The position numbers were made by a program, and so were the translations under genes. This document shows positions 11,228-23,922 of a stretch of DNA of 64,000 nt, piece by piece. The stretch's first letter is position 1, and every line of letters begins with the position of its first letter. Source of the stretch: Agaricus subrufescens (taxonomy: Eukaryota; Basidiomycota; Agaricomycetes; Agaricales; Agaricaceae); assembly GCA_029945375.1 (NCBI GenBank), contig CM057066.1, positions 930,001 through 994,000 on the forward strand, read 5' to 3'. Below the pieces are notes generated by a model. The model was not told where the DNA came from and did not search any database. It saw only the letters and a list, made by a program, of their open reading frames with translations.

Positions 11228-13726
11228 TCATACAGGATATTCCAATTCAGCGTCATACAAAATTTCAGCAGGCCCTCTGCAAAAACCAGGTCAAATCTGT
11301 TGTAAAACTCAAAAAAAACAAAACTACCACGACTCACCGTTTCTCAACTCCCTAGAGCAGAAAAAATAATTCAAACAACACTCAGACAAAATGCCAGACT
11401 CACATTTTCTTTCCACGCAAATTGGGCTTTAAATTCAGTACTCCCGAATGATATGATGATATCATAACTGAGTTTATAGTAGACCTTCTTCTTTTTACGA
11501 TGCTGCGGTTTCAATTGATCAATCGCTTTAGATAGGTCAGCTCTGATCTGGAAAGTCTCGTGAAAATTTTCTTCAACTAAAAGTAAGTCATGTATCAGGC
11601 AACACAAGTTCAAGCTTGCCTGGGTCTTCGTTAAGGAACTCTGGAGACAACAAGTTCCCTCGATAACAAGTAATACCTGTCTTCTTCACTCTGACAAATT
11701 CAGCTTTGCTAGACCCTTCCAAGAAAAAGGTAGAGCGAAATTCCTGCGTATCTGACACCTTAGTGTTCTAATAACACAAGACGAGTCAGCAAACATGATG
11801 GTCGATGGAAAAAACGGTCTCAAGCCTTTTTGAGTATCGTCCAAAAACCACCAGGCAGCCTACTTTCGCCGCACAATAGGGTGAAACGCTGAGATGACCG
11901 AGTTTGATGCTCTGGCTTCGCTGCGTTGTAGATAATATTGCTTCGTATCCCATATGTAAATTTCGCCATTCTTGAATGTATGACTGGGCGTAGGTATCCC
12001 GCAATCGCTCCATCCGGTACGGCTTTACCCCTAGTTTGTTTTTAGCCCACGGTTAGACTAAAACTTCGTCTTTTCTACTCACAGGTGGGTATCTGGGCGA
12101 AAAACGTCGATTTGATAAAGCTGCAACCTCTCTCGCAGCTGAGCGTAGAGATAATCACTCGCTGCAAACCCTCCAACGAGAAACGCAGTCTAAAGCAGAG
12201 ATTCAGTGTTGCAGATACAGATAAAGATTCAAAATGCTTACACGTGTCTTGCGAGATGCTTGTTGTTGTTGATCCACCACGGCATCAACAATACATTGAA
12301 TTGAAGGTTCGAAAAAATCTGCAACAGTATTTCTTGACTACAGTTAGTCATGCCGCTCCGGTGTTTATGCCAAACAAGAGGGCTAATTACCCATCTAATC
12401 TCAGTCGACCCTTTGTTATACCGAGAGTCGGGGCGTGGTCCCGTACAGTCCCAAACTTGATATAGGAGGGGTCTGAAGGATCTCGGAACTGGAGCTTTGT
12501 CGCTTTATTAAATCTCTCGGTCATAAAGGCAATATCATCACTGAATTGACTTTCCCCGAATCGTTCTGCGACACATAATTAGGGTCGTATGGATGTTAAT
12601 ATTAGGCACTTACCAACAAGGTACCTACTAGCCGCCTTCGTCACGAACACAGATCCCCTGAAAAACGCTACATTGAATATGTTAGTAACTTAGTTGACGA
12701 GCATTGATGACAAGTGACCTACACTGGGAGGGTGAAATTTCTTCATAGCCTTCTTCATCCGAATTCCCTCTCCGTGCATAAGTACAGATGTCAATCGTAC
12801 CTCCTCCTGCATCCACAATAACGACACCTTCTCCTTCCTATCATATTTTCCATGACCTTTAATGACAAGACGTCAATCAAATCTTACCTTTATGGAATCA
12901 TTGATAAGGCCTTTATCAACGCAACATGATAAACTAGCCTCCCCTTCCGTGATGAATGATACTTTGCTGTGGTCCTCAGGAGTGTCCGCGATAAGACCTG
13001 CTTGTACAGCGGCTTTTCTCATTAGCATCTGTTGTGCTCCCTCCCAAGCATTCGGATGCGATAAAACATATTCAACGCGTCCTGAGGACAATGGAGTGAT
13101 GTGATGCTCTCCGAAGTAAGTCTTGGCGGACTGATCCATATATTTTAGAAAATCAGAGAATAGGTCAACTGCCGTTTTTCCAGCCGGAAGAGGAGGGATA
13201 TCATCTGAAACCGATGCTGATGTTTGAGTCTTTGGTCGCAGATGAAGTTTGAACCTAATTATGTCAAATCAACACCATATATATATTCAGATTTAGTTTT
13301 GGGGCCGAAATCGCGATACTTACCATTCGGCTTTGGTCCAGTTCGATTCTTCCGCTAAGATGTCAATTCCTTCCCTCTTTGTTTCCTCACCAATAGCGCG
13401 TAGTGAACCGTTGGGGTCATAGTATATCACCGTCGGAACTTTGGTGTCACCACCCACTTCTGCCCCTTCAGGGAATCTAAATCAGATCCCCTTGTGAACG
13501 CTGCTTATAGAGTAATATGAAAATTAAAATATACTTCGTAACAGACTTGACTTCAGGTTTACGTCCAGGATCAAGTATACTGAACGTCAACTTGAAGGTA
13601 AGTGCGACCGATTTTTGAAGACGCTTTCAGTGGGAGAACGTACGCGTAGGTTATACCACTGAACGTTGTACCTATGTCAAATGCGAACACAACCTTCCGC
13701 TGGGTACCTTGATAAGTAGAAGCCAT
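11228..13726 (-). CDS. Hsp70-like actin-fold ATPase
   Basis: Member of the expanded fungal Hsp70-like family: an actin-like nucleotide-binding domain without the peptide-binding domain of true Hsp70. Role unknown. The start codon at 13726-13724 gives MASTYQGTQRK followed at once by the phosphate-1 motif FAFDIGTTFSGITYAY. Later exons give PEGAEVGGDTKVPTVIYYD, KYMDQSAKTYF, VEYVLSHPNAWEGAQQ, the phosphate-2 motif GVVIVDAGGGTIDIST, the adenosine motif FLVGGFAASDYLYAQL, and a basic C-terminal part ending FGSTEFKAQFAWKEN and GPAEILYDAELEYPV, with TGA at 11230-11228. At least eight introns of 50-65 nt split the gene. One junction (11768-11825) needs a GC-AG intron to keep the family motif ILKK-NTKVSDTQEF in frame. 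The gene appears intact. Its nearest coding neighbour is the peroxygenase gene on the same strand, 321 bp upstream. Confidence 0.85.
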
Positions 13727-14047
13727 TCACAGATGCGGGGGACTACAACTAAGGTGGTAAGGGCTTAAGTCAAGGACCATTGACATGCGTATCCCACGTT
13801 GCAGGCTGTCGTGACGTAAACTTAGTAAGATCATCAAATTTCGGAACTTGGCGAAATTCGATATGCCAATCCGAACAGATGAACAAGTATGACTTAAGTA
13901 GGTATCTCACCTCCATGTTGGTGCTTCGGATAATCTGTATCTGAGAGAGAAACAAGGCCACGCCTATCTATTAAACGCGATTTTGATTTCTCAAGCCTGT
14001 AATAAGTACATCCTCTAAAAGACCCGCTCGACCAAGCTCTATCATGA
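13727..14047. other. Intergenic, Hsp70-like / peroxygenase
   Basis: Promoter of the Hsp70-like gene and 3' flank of the peroxygenase gene, both on the minus strand. I see no further gene or repeat. Confidence 0.5.
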
Positions 14048-15463
14048 TCAATTACACCCAGTCGCAGTCCCGTTCTGATTCCCATACCCGTCGTCATTCT
14101 CGTCATCGTCCATACCCTCTCCGTAAGGGAAAAGTTGCTGGCATTTACCACCAAAGGTGTCAAAGTAGTATTGCAAGTTAAGTTTCAAATTCCTTTTTAA
14201 TACCCCAGTCGGGTTGGGGTATAGGGGGACGACAGCCTGAGTAACAAACAACTCATACTGTTTACAAGCATCAGGGTCAGTTTCGAAAGTCGGGGAAGTC
14301 GTGTCGATCGTATAAGAGTTCACTCCATTGGTGTTGGAACCCGGGAGCCACTTGTGAGCGCCAATGACCACCTCAACACCTTCAGTACCGAATGGCTTAG
14401 CTGCTCTGTGGAAATCAGGGGGCATGCGAGAATCCTGGAAAAAGCTGCGTGCGGCATCTTTGGAGACTTGACTGTCATTGCGACGTCCATCAGAGAATAA
14501 GTTGGCTCCAACGACGGTTTCAATGTATGCAGCAAAGTACCGACCACCGGTGAACGTGAAGTTCGGGTTCGTCGCAATAGAATCCTGGATACGCTTGTAC
14601 CTGAATTCACCAGCGACTTTGTAATTGTAGAAGCCATCTCCGTATTGATCCATGTACTCCATGAGCTATCACCAATTTAAGTCAAGGCAACCTTTATATA
14701 GCTTAGGATAGAAATTTACCTGGTCGAACTGGGTCTCATTAAAGTGGTAGTTGTCACCAAAGTACGCATCAGCTGAACATTAGCAACTTGTTAGCTTCCA
14801 GTGTAGGGTATACATAATTTTCACTTCATACCTCGAGTCATGCTTGCGTCACCTTCAATGAACCCATGTAAATTCAGACCACCAGGGTTGGCCGGTGCCG
14901 GTGGATCAGGACCAGTCTCATCAGACTTTCCACCAATGCTGATCAGATCGGTGACGAGATTTCCATCAATGAGGTGGCTCGAGTACGCGAACCGTCTTGT
15001 AATTTGGTTCTCGAAATTGAATCCTGCAATTTTCAGGTTGAGATTTCACTGTTATATGCACAAGAACAACTTTCTCTCACCCTCTTGAGCAGCATTGATA
15101 AGTTGAGCAGGTGTTGCAACACCATTACGGGGTAACCACTGCGAATGAGGTTAAGGCAGAAAATCCAACTCAAATGATGTATGGGCTTACGCCATGGGAG
15201 GCAAGTGTATTCAACCCAGGACAAGGTCCTCGCTTGTCGCCGAGTGCGAGGGGCATCCAGGGATGTTCGGCATCGTTGACAAGTTTCGTCCCGTCGTCTT
15301 CCAAGGGGCCCGGAGGGGGCTGGGGCATAACGGCTTTCAATTGAGGAACAATGGTGTCTAGCTCCGCCCTGGATAACCCAGCCAACGAACGGTGGGACGG
15401 GAATGCCCCAGTCGAGGAAATTAGAGTAATGGCAAGAGCAACAAAAGATGTCAAACGAGCCAT
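14048..15463 (-). CDS. Secreted unspecific peroxygenase (heme-thiolate, long type)
   Basis: Uses hydrogen peroxide to insert oxygen into C-H bonds and aromatic rings outside the cell. From the ATG at 15463, MARLTSFVALAITLISSTGA is a signal peptide. The heme-thiolate ligand motif is GPCPGLNTLASHG (PCP core). Next come ATPAQLINAAQEGFNF and the metal/acid motif EGDASMTR (E-G-D, as in long UPOs), split by an intron from ADAYFGDNYHFNETQFDQ. FKxRIQDSIATNP-type sequence follows, then RYFAAYIET, in which R and E seven residues apart match the catalytic pair. SFFQDSRMPPDF, EVVIGAHKWLPG and PLYPNPTGVL come next. The C-terminal half has two cysteines (DACKQY and GKCQQLFPYG) placed like the disulfide of long UPOs. 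Length, about 370 residues, is usual. An in-frame upstream ATG at 15499 would bury the signal peptide, so 15463 is preferred. All key residues are present. Confidence 0.92.
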
Positions 15464-18400
15464 TGGTGAGGATGCTGCTTCTATCACAATTCCTCGCATG
15501 ACTTTTATAGCGTTGGCGGGTAGCCGGGTCTACCTGAAAATGCATAGTAGCTTCTAAGCCGACCGCACGTCAAGTACAAAAAAAGCAGGCTCGAAACAGA
15601 ATGATCGTAAAAGTGATACCAACAGGGTCGATATTTCCTTACTATTCTACCCTCTGTAGCGGACTTCGAGTTTGCTTAATGTTCACTCTGGAAATATCAA
15701 AGAGGGCGACCGAATAACGTACTCAGGCATGTCACCTTGACATCATCTACTAGCTTCTGCATGAGATTGCCGAATGAATCTCAATGAACAAGGGTTTGAT
15801 AGCGGTGTAATCAATAAGATCGGCCGGTGTCGCATCCGACGCATCACAAGCTCTTCCCCTGAGAAAGTCTTGGCTGTTGACGAAAGCGTGGGCGGTATAC
15901 CTGCTTATTGAACCGCGAGAGATGGCCACATGTTAGTATTAGACCCGCCGCGGTTCTGAATCTTCATCACAAAACTTACTTAGTCTGAAGCCCCAGACAC
16001 GAAGACGTTCTCGTCGATTCGTCGATGGCTTATTATCATTGTATAGATGATTACATCTCCGAGGAACATGAGATTACTATCTGTGGCGCATTCATTTCCC
16101 TATACCGACGACACCAGCGCCTCCCTGAGTCCACCTAGGGTCGCATCAACCATCACACAAATTTCTTGATACGGCCTCAGGCTTCATGGAGCCCTTCCAA
16201 GCCACGTTCTGAATACCGAGACAGTGTAATATACACCACTTCATCGTGTACATATCAGCCATACCGGCCTATGAGGAGACGAATATATAGCAAGTAGTTG
16301 ATTTTGTCATGTGAGACCTACACGGATCATTGGCGCTGGCGTTGCCACATGGAACGGGTATACCAGATTGTACTATTTTAAACTGAGATCCCTTGTCATT
16401 AGCCTTTCAAATTCTGTAGAACATGTGCAAGTCTTCTCAACCACAGTGCAACGAATAAACAGAGACCTCAAAGAAAACCAGCTCTATTTTGCGTGATCTG
16501 GGCTATCAAAGAAGCGTTTAGTCTTTTTTAACATTTCTGATCCTTGTTTCCGCTTCAGAAAAACCCCTGGAAGAGCCTAAAGACCATTCCGCCTGAATCG
16601 GACTGCTTCCTGACTATACTGCAGAAGGTGTGACCAAGAAAGAAACACCTCGCCAGCCTTCAGAAGTCAGTGACTACTTATCTTGTATAATCTTATTCCT
16701 CGTTGTCTCCGTGACGCATTCGATTCAAGAATACCTAGTCGAGTTGTCATAAAGTGAAATACGTGTCTAATCTATTTTTAGATATAGTCCTCCGATGGAC
16801 CATTGTCATTACATGTGCCTCTGACCCGCGTATACTGATGTCAGTACTTGTAAGTGGCACAAACCTTCAATTTCAGCATGAAGTATCTACAATATTGACA
16901 GAAACCAGACTACTTAAGTATCAGATGCTCTTGGCTACCCGTTTTGCTTTGGTTCTCCCATATCTCATCAGAACGTCTGACGCCCATTACCAGTTCACAC
17001 TATTTAGAAACACCTCAGATTATCTGGGTGACATTGAGGTCGGATATACTCTGGTCTACGTAGGCTACACACTTGTTTGACTTGGTCGAATAAATACAAG
17101 ATCAGAAATGTGGATCGAAAATTCGTTCCCGACTCGGGATAACCAAGGGATTATGGAGCATTAGGCTCGATGACTTGATTTTGACAAGCTTGACAGGTTG
17201 TGGCAGTTTCACCTCAGGAAGATAAACCCGGTACCCGTCACCGAGATCAGATTTGCCACCTTCCTGGGGCGTGGGAACTGGCCAAGGCTAAAATGTCTAA
17301 AAATGCCGACAGAAATGTCAAAGAAAGGTGAAAATAAACCTAGACGGAGCCCGGGTTATCTCAAGAGTTAGCCCTCGAGATTGTTTAAAAGTTGAGAGGC
17401 GTTATCGACCGAAACGGGGGGGTTGACAAGATTACCTGAATCAGGGATTCATAGGTATGGCTACTTTGAAATAATGATTCGCCTTGCACTAGTGCTTACC
17501 CCTTAAGGTGTATTGTTATATTGTGTCGTTTTTACAGCACCAAGGAGAGAGGCAACTGCCGTAGGTGGGCGGATATACCCGAAATGATAGACAATATTCC
17601 AAGTAGGTACCTCGTTTTGTGGCAAATTTCGTTTATTCTGCGCAGGACCTTGTCCCTGTTTGGATACAGCCAAGAAATCAGCTGTTTAAATGTAGAACAG
17701 GCTCGATCTGGAAGCTTGAAAGTCTCCAACTGGGTACTTCCGCGCTTAACCTGGGATCGCGTGGTCGACCGATGTCAACGCTACAGGTCATAGAACGGGT
17801 TGGAAAGAAAATTAACCGTGCATACTCCGGCTTGTTATAAGATCCCAAATACATCCCTATTTTACCTTGCGGTGGTCATAGATGACGCGAAACGAATTTT
17901 ATACTTAGCTCGGTTACATTATTAGAACATCATGTTGGAGCACATGCCACCAGACCTCGGATAACCAAACAAGAAAAAAAGGAGGTGGCAGCTGGTGAAC
18001 AGTGCCGGAACCACAAAACTCGTAGAATATGCATACACTTGTGGTTGACAGATTATCATAGATTTTGTATTGTCTGGTATAATGGTGGTTATCTATCGTA
18101 CATATCGTAATCATAGTATCAGCAGCTTATATAAAAGATCAGAGTCCTGTCACCCAGTTGTCATCGGGTTCTCTAAGTAGTGGGTGGCGCTCAGATGGAT
18201 TATTGATATTCTGCTAACCATTCTAGGCTGGTACACCGCTGGGCACGAACGCAAAATCTGAGTAGCGCTTTTTGGCACATTGGACAGCTGCCAAAAGAAC
18301 TCCTGCCATCTTTCTATTGTCAAGTCTCAGAAAGTATCGGTTCTCCCTCATTTGGCCCGGAGTTAGCTGTCCTTTAATAAAAATCGTCGGCGGGCAATAT

Positions 18401-18540
18401 TACATCCCAGTCCGAAAACTTCCAACTCTCGTATTACAGAGAGAAGTACGGTGGCAACGATTTGGATTATATCCCTAGATGCATGCATTATAAGTCCATT
18501 GTCCATGTGTAGAACGGTGAGCATGAATAAGAGGGGTCGG
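15464..18540. other. Decayed intergenic region
   Basis: No intact gene. Two minus-strand scraps look coding-derived. About 15,910-15,765 reads HAFVNSQDFLRGRACDASDA and on to IKPLFIEIHSAIS. About 17,290-17,105 reads GDGYRVYLPEVKLPQPVK and on to a TGA. I recognise neither. The plus-strand frames at 16754-17080, 17521-17840 and 18272-18478 show no family features. The region lies between the peroxygenase promoter and an F-box remnant and appears to be old duplicated or pseudogenised sequence. Confidence 0.4.
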
Positions 18541-19000
18541 CGGAAACTACCTTCCAGTAGATCCGTACTTCAAGTAGCCCATGTGGGTGACTAGGACACG
18601 GGTTTGATGGGGGTTCCAACGAGATGGGCAACCAAATCTTGAAGATTGTAACCATCCCAAGGGCCTGATCATGATCAAGAGTGGATTGCTGCTGTTAACT
18701 ATATGTGGAATCACGTAACGGTCCTGCTGGAGAACTTTAATGTCAAAAGGAGTAACGTCCCGAGAAGACATAAGTGTGAACAATATATAAACACCGCCTC
18801 GAAAATCGGGTCCAAGAGGGAGGAGCTTTCTTCCCTCTGGAAGATGTGGGACAGGGGCCGATGGTAGGAGGAAGCCCATTTTGTCATGAATGGCGTTTAT
18901 CTTGCGCACTACATTGGCCTTGTCTTGATTGAGTCGAGCAATCGACGTGTCAAGACTACAAGAGGTTCAGAGAACCCTTCAGAACTTGTCGATGCGGCAA
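18541..19000 (-). pseudogene. F-box protein remnant
   Basis: Minus-strand frames spell the N-terminal part of a typical Agaricomycete F-box protein, in pieces: ELIDLLAASTSSEGFSEPLV, then LDTSIARLNQDKANVVRKIN with KMGFLLPSAPVPHLPE. After a frame change comes DPIFEAVFIYC, and after another TLMSSRDVTPFDIKVLQQD. In intact relatives these form a short coiled segment (LxxxIxxLxxEKxxVxxxI), the F-box itself (LPxEVLxEIFxxC) and a downstream loop. The frame changes and the lack of a C-terminal leucine-rich part make this a relic. The identification rests on motif order only. Confidence 0.45.
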
Positions 19001-19226
19001 GCAAGTCAATGAGCTCTTATGTTTGACGACTGTGACCGCGAGCCCAACTCAGACGCGGAAAACTGTACCCGCAACTAGGACAACAGAGGTGGCAGCATGA
19101 GGTCGTGGTTTGTGCAGTTGAGCATGACGGCATGGTATGATCGAAAATATGATCGGAAATTCGCGACGCATACCAAATGTGTATATGTAGGAGGGAACAT
19201 TTCAGTCGCTGGCGAAAATTTTTTTT

Positions 19227-20905
19227 TTACAATCGCTCGATCTCCAAACTAGCAAGCAAGAACGCTGCCAGACCTTTCAAATCATTCACATCCATCGCTT
19301 GACTGACATAATACTACACAAAGGAACGCGTTCAATAATCATACGCCCGAAAGGCCGGAAACATAAACTCACGTTAAAATCTCCAGCCCCATCCAAACTC
19401 CCAACCTAACCCCCACAAAAGAATAACACATTCAATCACAAACAACCACAAAACAAAAGAAAAAGTCACGCACAACCACAGTATTCAACCAATTCATCGT
19501 CCCATCCCCATTCTCCACAACCCAATTCTCAACCATATACTCATAAGCCTTCCTCGCCGCCCTCCCAATACTCCCATCTCCATCCTCCACAAACCCCAAC
19601 CTCACAGCCTTCAACATCGAATACACAAACATCGCACTCCCACTACTCTCAAAATAATTCTTCGCCCTCCCCGGCTGCGTAATCACCAACCACCAAACTC
19701 CACTATCGGGATCCGCAGCATCTCTAATCCTTGGAACAAGTGTTTGCAAGATTGATAAGATGGCTTGGTGCCCTGGGTGAGTTTGTGGTATGATTTCTAA
19801 AACGTCGACGAGAGCCATGGAGTACCAGCCTAAAGCCCGATCCCAGACTTCAGGTGAATGCCCTCTGTCGGGTGAGGCCCACACGGTTTGATGTGAGAAA
19901 TCGTAGCCGTGATACATGAGGTGAGTGTTATTCGGCGCCGTGGCATTTTGCATTGTGTTTTGGAACATTAGTGTGAATTGTTTAGTTATATCATCTGCGT
20001 CGTAGTAAAACATTCAAAAAATGAAAAAGGGGAATGGTTTGTACTAGCACGTACCCCAAGCCGTATTATTCCCAACTTGAAATTGTTTCGTATAACCAGC
20101 ATAAAACACCTCGCCCATATAAATCCCATCAAGCCAACCTACAAAGTCATCATCAGCTCAAAATCAAAAGAGGAGCATCATCCGCTTTCAACACCGAAAC
20201 CCCAAAACACGCACCTTGATTAGGATACCGAAGTTTATGCCAAAACTGCCCCTGGCCAGTCCTCGGATGAGAATCGAGTTGACTCTTAAATATATCCGCC
20301 GCGATTTTATATTTGTTTTGACCCGTACTCTCGAGACTTGGATGATAGTTAACCTCGGGCGGTATGAAAAATTTGTTGTTTTTTTTTTTTTAACTTACAG
20401 ATAGAGGAACGAAGGACCGGTCCTATCACCTCAAACAATCAGCCTATCCCATCCCAACAAAAAAGACACAAAACCCATTGTCATAAACCCAAACACTCAC
20501 CTAACCGGATCAAGACTAAAATCGCTAACCCTTCACCCCCCAAAAAAACATCAACTCCAAAAAACCCAACTCCCAAAAAAACACGCACTTATAATTCCCA
20601 TGCACACTCCCATTCCCAAAAACAATATTATCAACCCCACTCCTCACATACTCAAAATAACTCCCATTCCCCCCCCTCTCAAAAAGCATTCTCAGCCCCC
20701 ACCAAAACGTCCCATGCTCATACGACACAACCGCATTCCCATTCCCATCCAACCCGTTTCCCTGGTGCCTCGCTATCCCAGAATCCGCCGCCCACACCGC
20801 ATACGATTGTGGTCGAGCAGCGACTTTGGTTGCTTGATTGGTGAGGAGGAAGCTTAGGAGGAAGCTTGAAGTTGTTGTTGTAAGTATGGAGAAGAGCTTC
20901 ATCAT
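19227..20905 (-). CDS. Secreted GH88/GH105-type unsaturated glycuronyl hydrolase
   Basis: Predicted alpha6/alpha6-barrel enzyme that hydrolyses the unsaturated uronic acid left by pectin or rhamnogalacturonan lyases. From 20905 (MMKLFSILTTTTSSFLLSFL) the N-terminus is a signal peptide. Then come YAVWAADSGIARHQGNG, SYEHGTFWWGLRMLFE, FEYVRSGVDNIVFGNGSVHG, KIAADIFKSQLDSHPRT, GQFWHKLRYPNQGWLDGIYM and GEVFYAGYTKQF. The aspartate of the WLDGIYM segment matches the catalytic Asp of YteR-like enzymes. Further motifs are YHGYDFSHQTVWA, WDRALGWYSMALVDVLEIIP, SGVWWLV, NYFESSGSAMFVYSMLKAVR and a last exon ending YYVSQAMDVNDLKGLAAFLL, with TAA at 19229-19227. There are several short introns. No frame breaks seen. 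It may act with a lyase encoded elsewhere. Confidence 0.85.
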
Positions 20906-21751
20906 ACAAGTGAAGTTAATGAATACACTTGCATCCTCAGGCTTTTTGTACTATCGTGTCAACATACGCCCAAGTTCATGTGGTTTCAGGAACCACAGAA
21001 GAGTCTATCTTCCAACAACGGGCCGTGCTCTTCTACCGTCAGTTTGATCGAACAAAGGCTCCGTCTCGCCGGACCACATTGCCAGTCACGAGCACCAACG
21101 GGCCGCCCTGGCAGAAATCTTCTAAATCTTCTTATGAGAACTGCCTCGAAGCTACTGACAGCTCGTGTTCCTGGGAATCTCGGCGAATTGTACTACACTC
21201 ATATGTCGGGCGAAAAAACACCAAGTCCTCAAGATTTCAAAAATCCCGACAAATCCGATGACGAAAACCCAAGTCCGAAACGCCGAAACGCCGAAACAAC
21301 CTCCTCAAATCCAAGGACAACGAATGTATCAATTATATATTCAAAGATACAACAATAGCGTCACTACGCAACCAGAAAAACAATACAACACAAAGACAGG
21401 CAACGTTAGAAAAAAAAATAATCGGCAACGCACTGTTCAAATGAGTCAATTGAGAATACAAATAATGCAGAGGAAGAAATATGTGTCAAAAAAATACGAG
21501 ATAAATAGAATGGATGGAAATGCGCGAAAAGAGCGGAAATGTGATAAGAGGGACATCTACAAAGTCATGGTGTGCTGGAGAGGCATCTAACAGCAGACGT
21601 TCAAAAGAAAGACGATGCAATATATAGTCACGAGAGTTCCAATAATGACTGGATTTTCGAAACAGCCAACATCCCCAATGCGATTCCGGTCCTACCTTTC
21701 CGGCAGGGTTTCCTCCACCTAATATCTCCTCACATAATATACAACTGCGGC
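20906..21751. other. Intergenic, hydrolase / carrier genes
   Basis: Promoter side of the glycuronyl hydrolase gene and 3' side of the carrier gene. It contains an 8-nt tandem (CGAAACGC, about three copies, near 21285) and an A-rich stretch at 21400-21550. The overlapping plus-strand frames at 20838-21590 show no family features. Confidence 0.5.
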
Positions 21752-23217
21752 TTAGAACAAGTCATAACCTTGTTTGCGGGTCCAATCCACACCATTCCTC
21801 AACTGCTCTAGCGTCAAGAAGATGAGGATGGTAGTAGGCTGTAACCTGGTCCATGCAGGGAGCCATCCCTTGAACATGAACATTGCTCCTTCGTTTTTCA
21901 TCGACTGACGGATTACGGCCATGGTAGAGTTGGAACCAGGGCCGGAGGCGTTCATGATACGACTCTACTCAAAGGTTAGTTATAAGGAATAAACAATGTA
22001 AAAAAACGCATGCCTTGAGCACGTCAGCGGGTGAGCAAATAGTCGTAGCGACCGTTCCCTGTGCGGTATGTCAGCATACAAGCCAAAAAGTCCGCATATA
22101 AAACCCACAGCCGCAAACGATGCAGTAAAGTGACACATGATATTGTCTTCGAAGTATTTGGTCTTGAGCAATTCAGCCTTGAAAAAGTCGTACGAGGCGA
22201 GTTGCGAAGCATTCATGAGGACAGCACGGAACACATTTGGTCCAACACCACGACCAAGTGCGGAGGCGCCTTCCTCGCGGACCATCTAGACCGGGAATCA
22301 ATCAGCATAACGTTTAGGGGCCAAAACACCATGCTGGGTAAACACCGCCAATCTGACGTGCCGAATGGATTACCCCGCATTACCACATCAACACATTTAA
22401 ACGAGTTCGGAGATGACGACTAAAAGGGAAGGCGGGCATCTACTCACCCTGTACAGTGCATCTAGACAGTGCTTGTAGTTGAAGCGCTTCTCAGGAGGCT
22501 TAGCAAAGTCTCCTTGTAAGCGCACCATCACAATCTCTGTTCATTACGCATAAATGTCGGATCTATGACGGGTGAAGGGGGGAAAGCACACCTCCTGGAT
22601 TGCCGATGAATCCCGCAATACCTCCAGCTAGAGAATCGCTGAGATCAGATAGACAGTGGCAGCCCCGTCAAGGCATGCGTACCCATGCTACCAGCAGCGG
22701 CGAGTTTCCATGCAGGGGCGTCCTTTCCCGCTCCCAGGAGCTTCTTGCTTTCGTCGTATGCCCAGAAACGGCACATCGAATAGGACATCTGACGGAGCCA
22801 AGTGCCAGTGATACCATCGAAAAGACCGCGGAAGCCTGGGTGGTGCGGTGAGGACAAGGAGAAGAACGATGGGCACAGACTACTTGCCTGCGGTCCGAAC
22901 GGTCTTCTTCATACTCTCAATCATCCGCTTATCACCTGATGCCTGCAACCTCACTTTGGTGAGATCAAGCGGGCTAGAACACACGGTGAGGCGCAGCTGC
23001 AGAGATGCTGATAGCTGAGCTTACTGAGTAATGGATGCGGCAATCGTCGCAGCAACACCTGGAGAGAAGCATGAGGCGTGTGGGCGCAATCGGAACGAAC
23101 CCTGACAGACGGACCTCCGAGATAGAACGGGTACGGCTGCTTCTTGGGCGGGGCAGCGAAGGGGGCGGGGACGGGGGTGGCGGGCGATGCGCCGGGGATC
23201 GTCGCTGAGGAAGCCAT
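21752..23217 (-). CDS. DIC1: Mitochondrial carrier, dicarboxylate transporter type
   Basis: Inner mitochondrial membrane carrier that exchanges dicarboxylates such as malate and succinate for phosphate. The start at 23217 gives MASSATIPGASPATPVPAPF and then FYLGGVAATIAASITHPLDL. The first signature P-x-D-x-x-K is HPLDLTKVRLQASGDKR, which has the DIC1 wording. Repeat one continues with FRGLFDGITGTWLRQMSYS and FWAYDESKKLLG. Repeat two has NPGDIVMVRLQGDFAKPPEK (PxDxxxVRxQ). Repeat three has SPADVLKSRIMNASG and MFMFKGWLPAWTRLQPTTIL. About 300 residues in three carrier repeats, with an intact frame through TAA at 21754-21752. The promoter side is GC-rich. The substrate is inferred from the signature wording. 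Confidence 0.88.
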
Positions 23218-23922
23218 CGGGAGTGGAGGGCAGTGGCAGCGGGGAGAGCAGGGACAGGAGGTATTTAAGGTCCCACGACCACAGCGCCATCCGTGTCGTG
23301 TTCGCAGCCCGACCCGAGTCCCACGACCCGTTCCCACCCACACAATCGGCGCTTCCGCTGGCCTTCCGCCCCCAGTCGCTGTGGCCCTGACGTCATCCGC
23401 CGTACGTACATAGCTGTGTATACCTTGGTCTCCCAGCCCTCTTGTTTCCCGCACAAACCCGATCCGAATCCGTGCAATCAGAGGTCGGGCCCAAGTCCGA
23501 ACACACAGGCCCGCCTTCCGATAGAGGGCTTGGGAATCTTCTGACATTTCCAGATGCCAGGTCACAATGCATGGCAAGCTTCTCGATCCACCGGTCCCTA
23601 GTCGAAGACCACACTGCGTCGTATATACGCCGAACCCAATTCTCTCGTCACTGAGGAGCTGCCCATGTAGCCCAGAAGGGGTGGCAGACGGAGATTGCCT
23701 GCTAATCAATCATGTGCACTATATCACTATCCGACAGCTGCCAACCCCAAACCCATGCGAATTACGTACCCTTATCTCACACGTCGTGAGCCAATTTAAT
23801 GATCATCATATCACCCACGAACAGCGCAACGATCAAGTGGGGTACTAGAAAGCAATACTAACTACGGAAAACAAATGAGACTCACAAAATACACAATAAA
23901 CTCAATATCTAATATCCACCCC
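23218..23922. other. Intergenic, GC-rich promoter of the carrier gene
   Basis: The GC-rich part (23218-23700) lies upstream of the carrier start. Many overlapping open frames here are composition artefacts. No family similarity and no repeat noticed. Confidence 0.5.

Noticed and set aside
22951..23709. 252-codon minus-strand frame across the carrier gene start
   Set aside because: GC-rich composition keeps it open. The carrier reading with proper splice sites and signature motifs explains the first part, and the rest has no family features.
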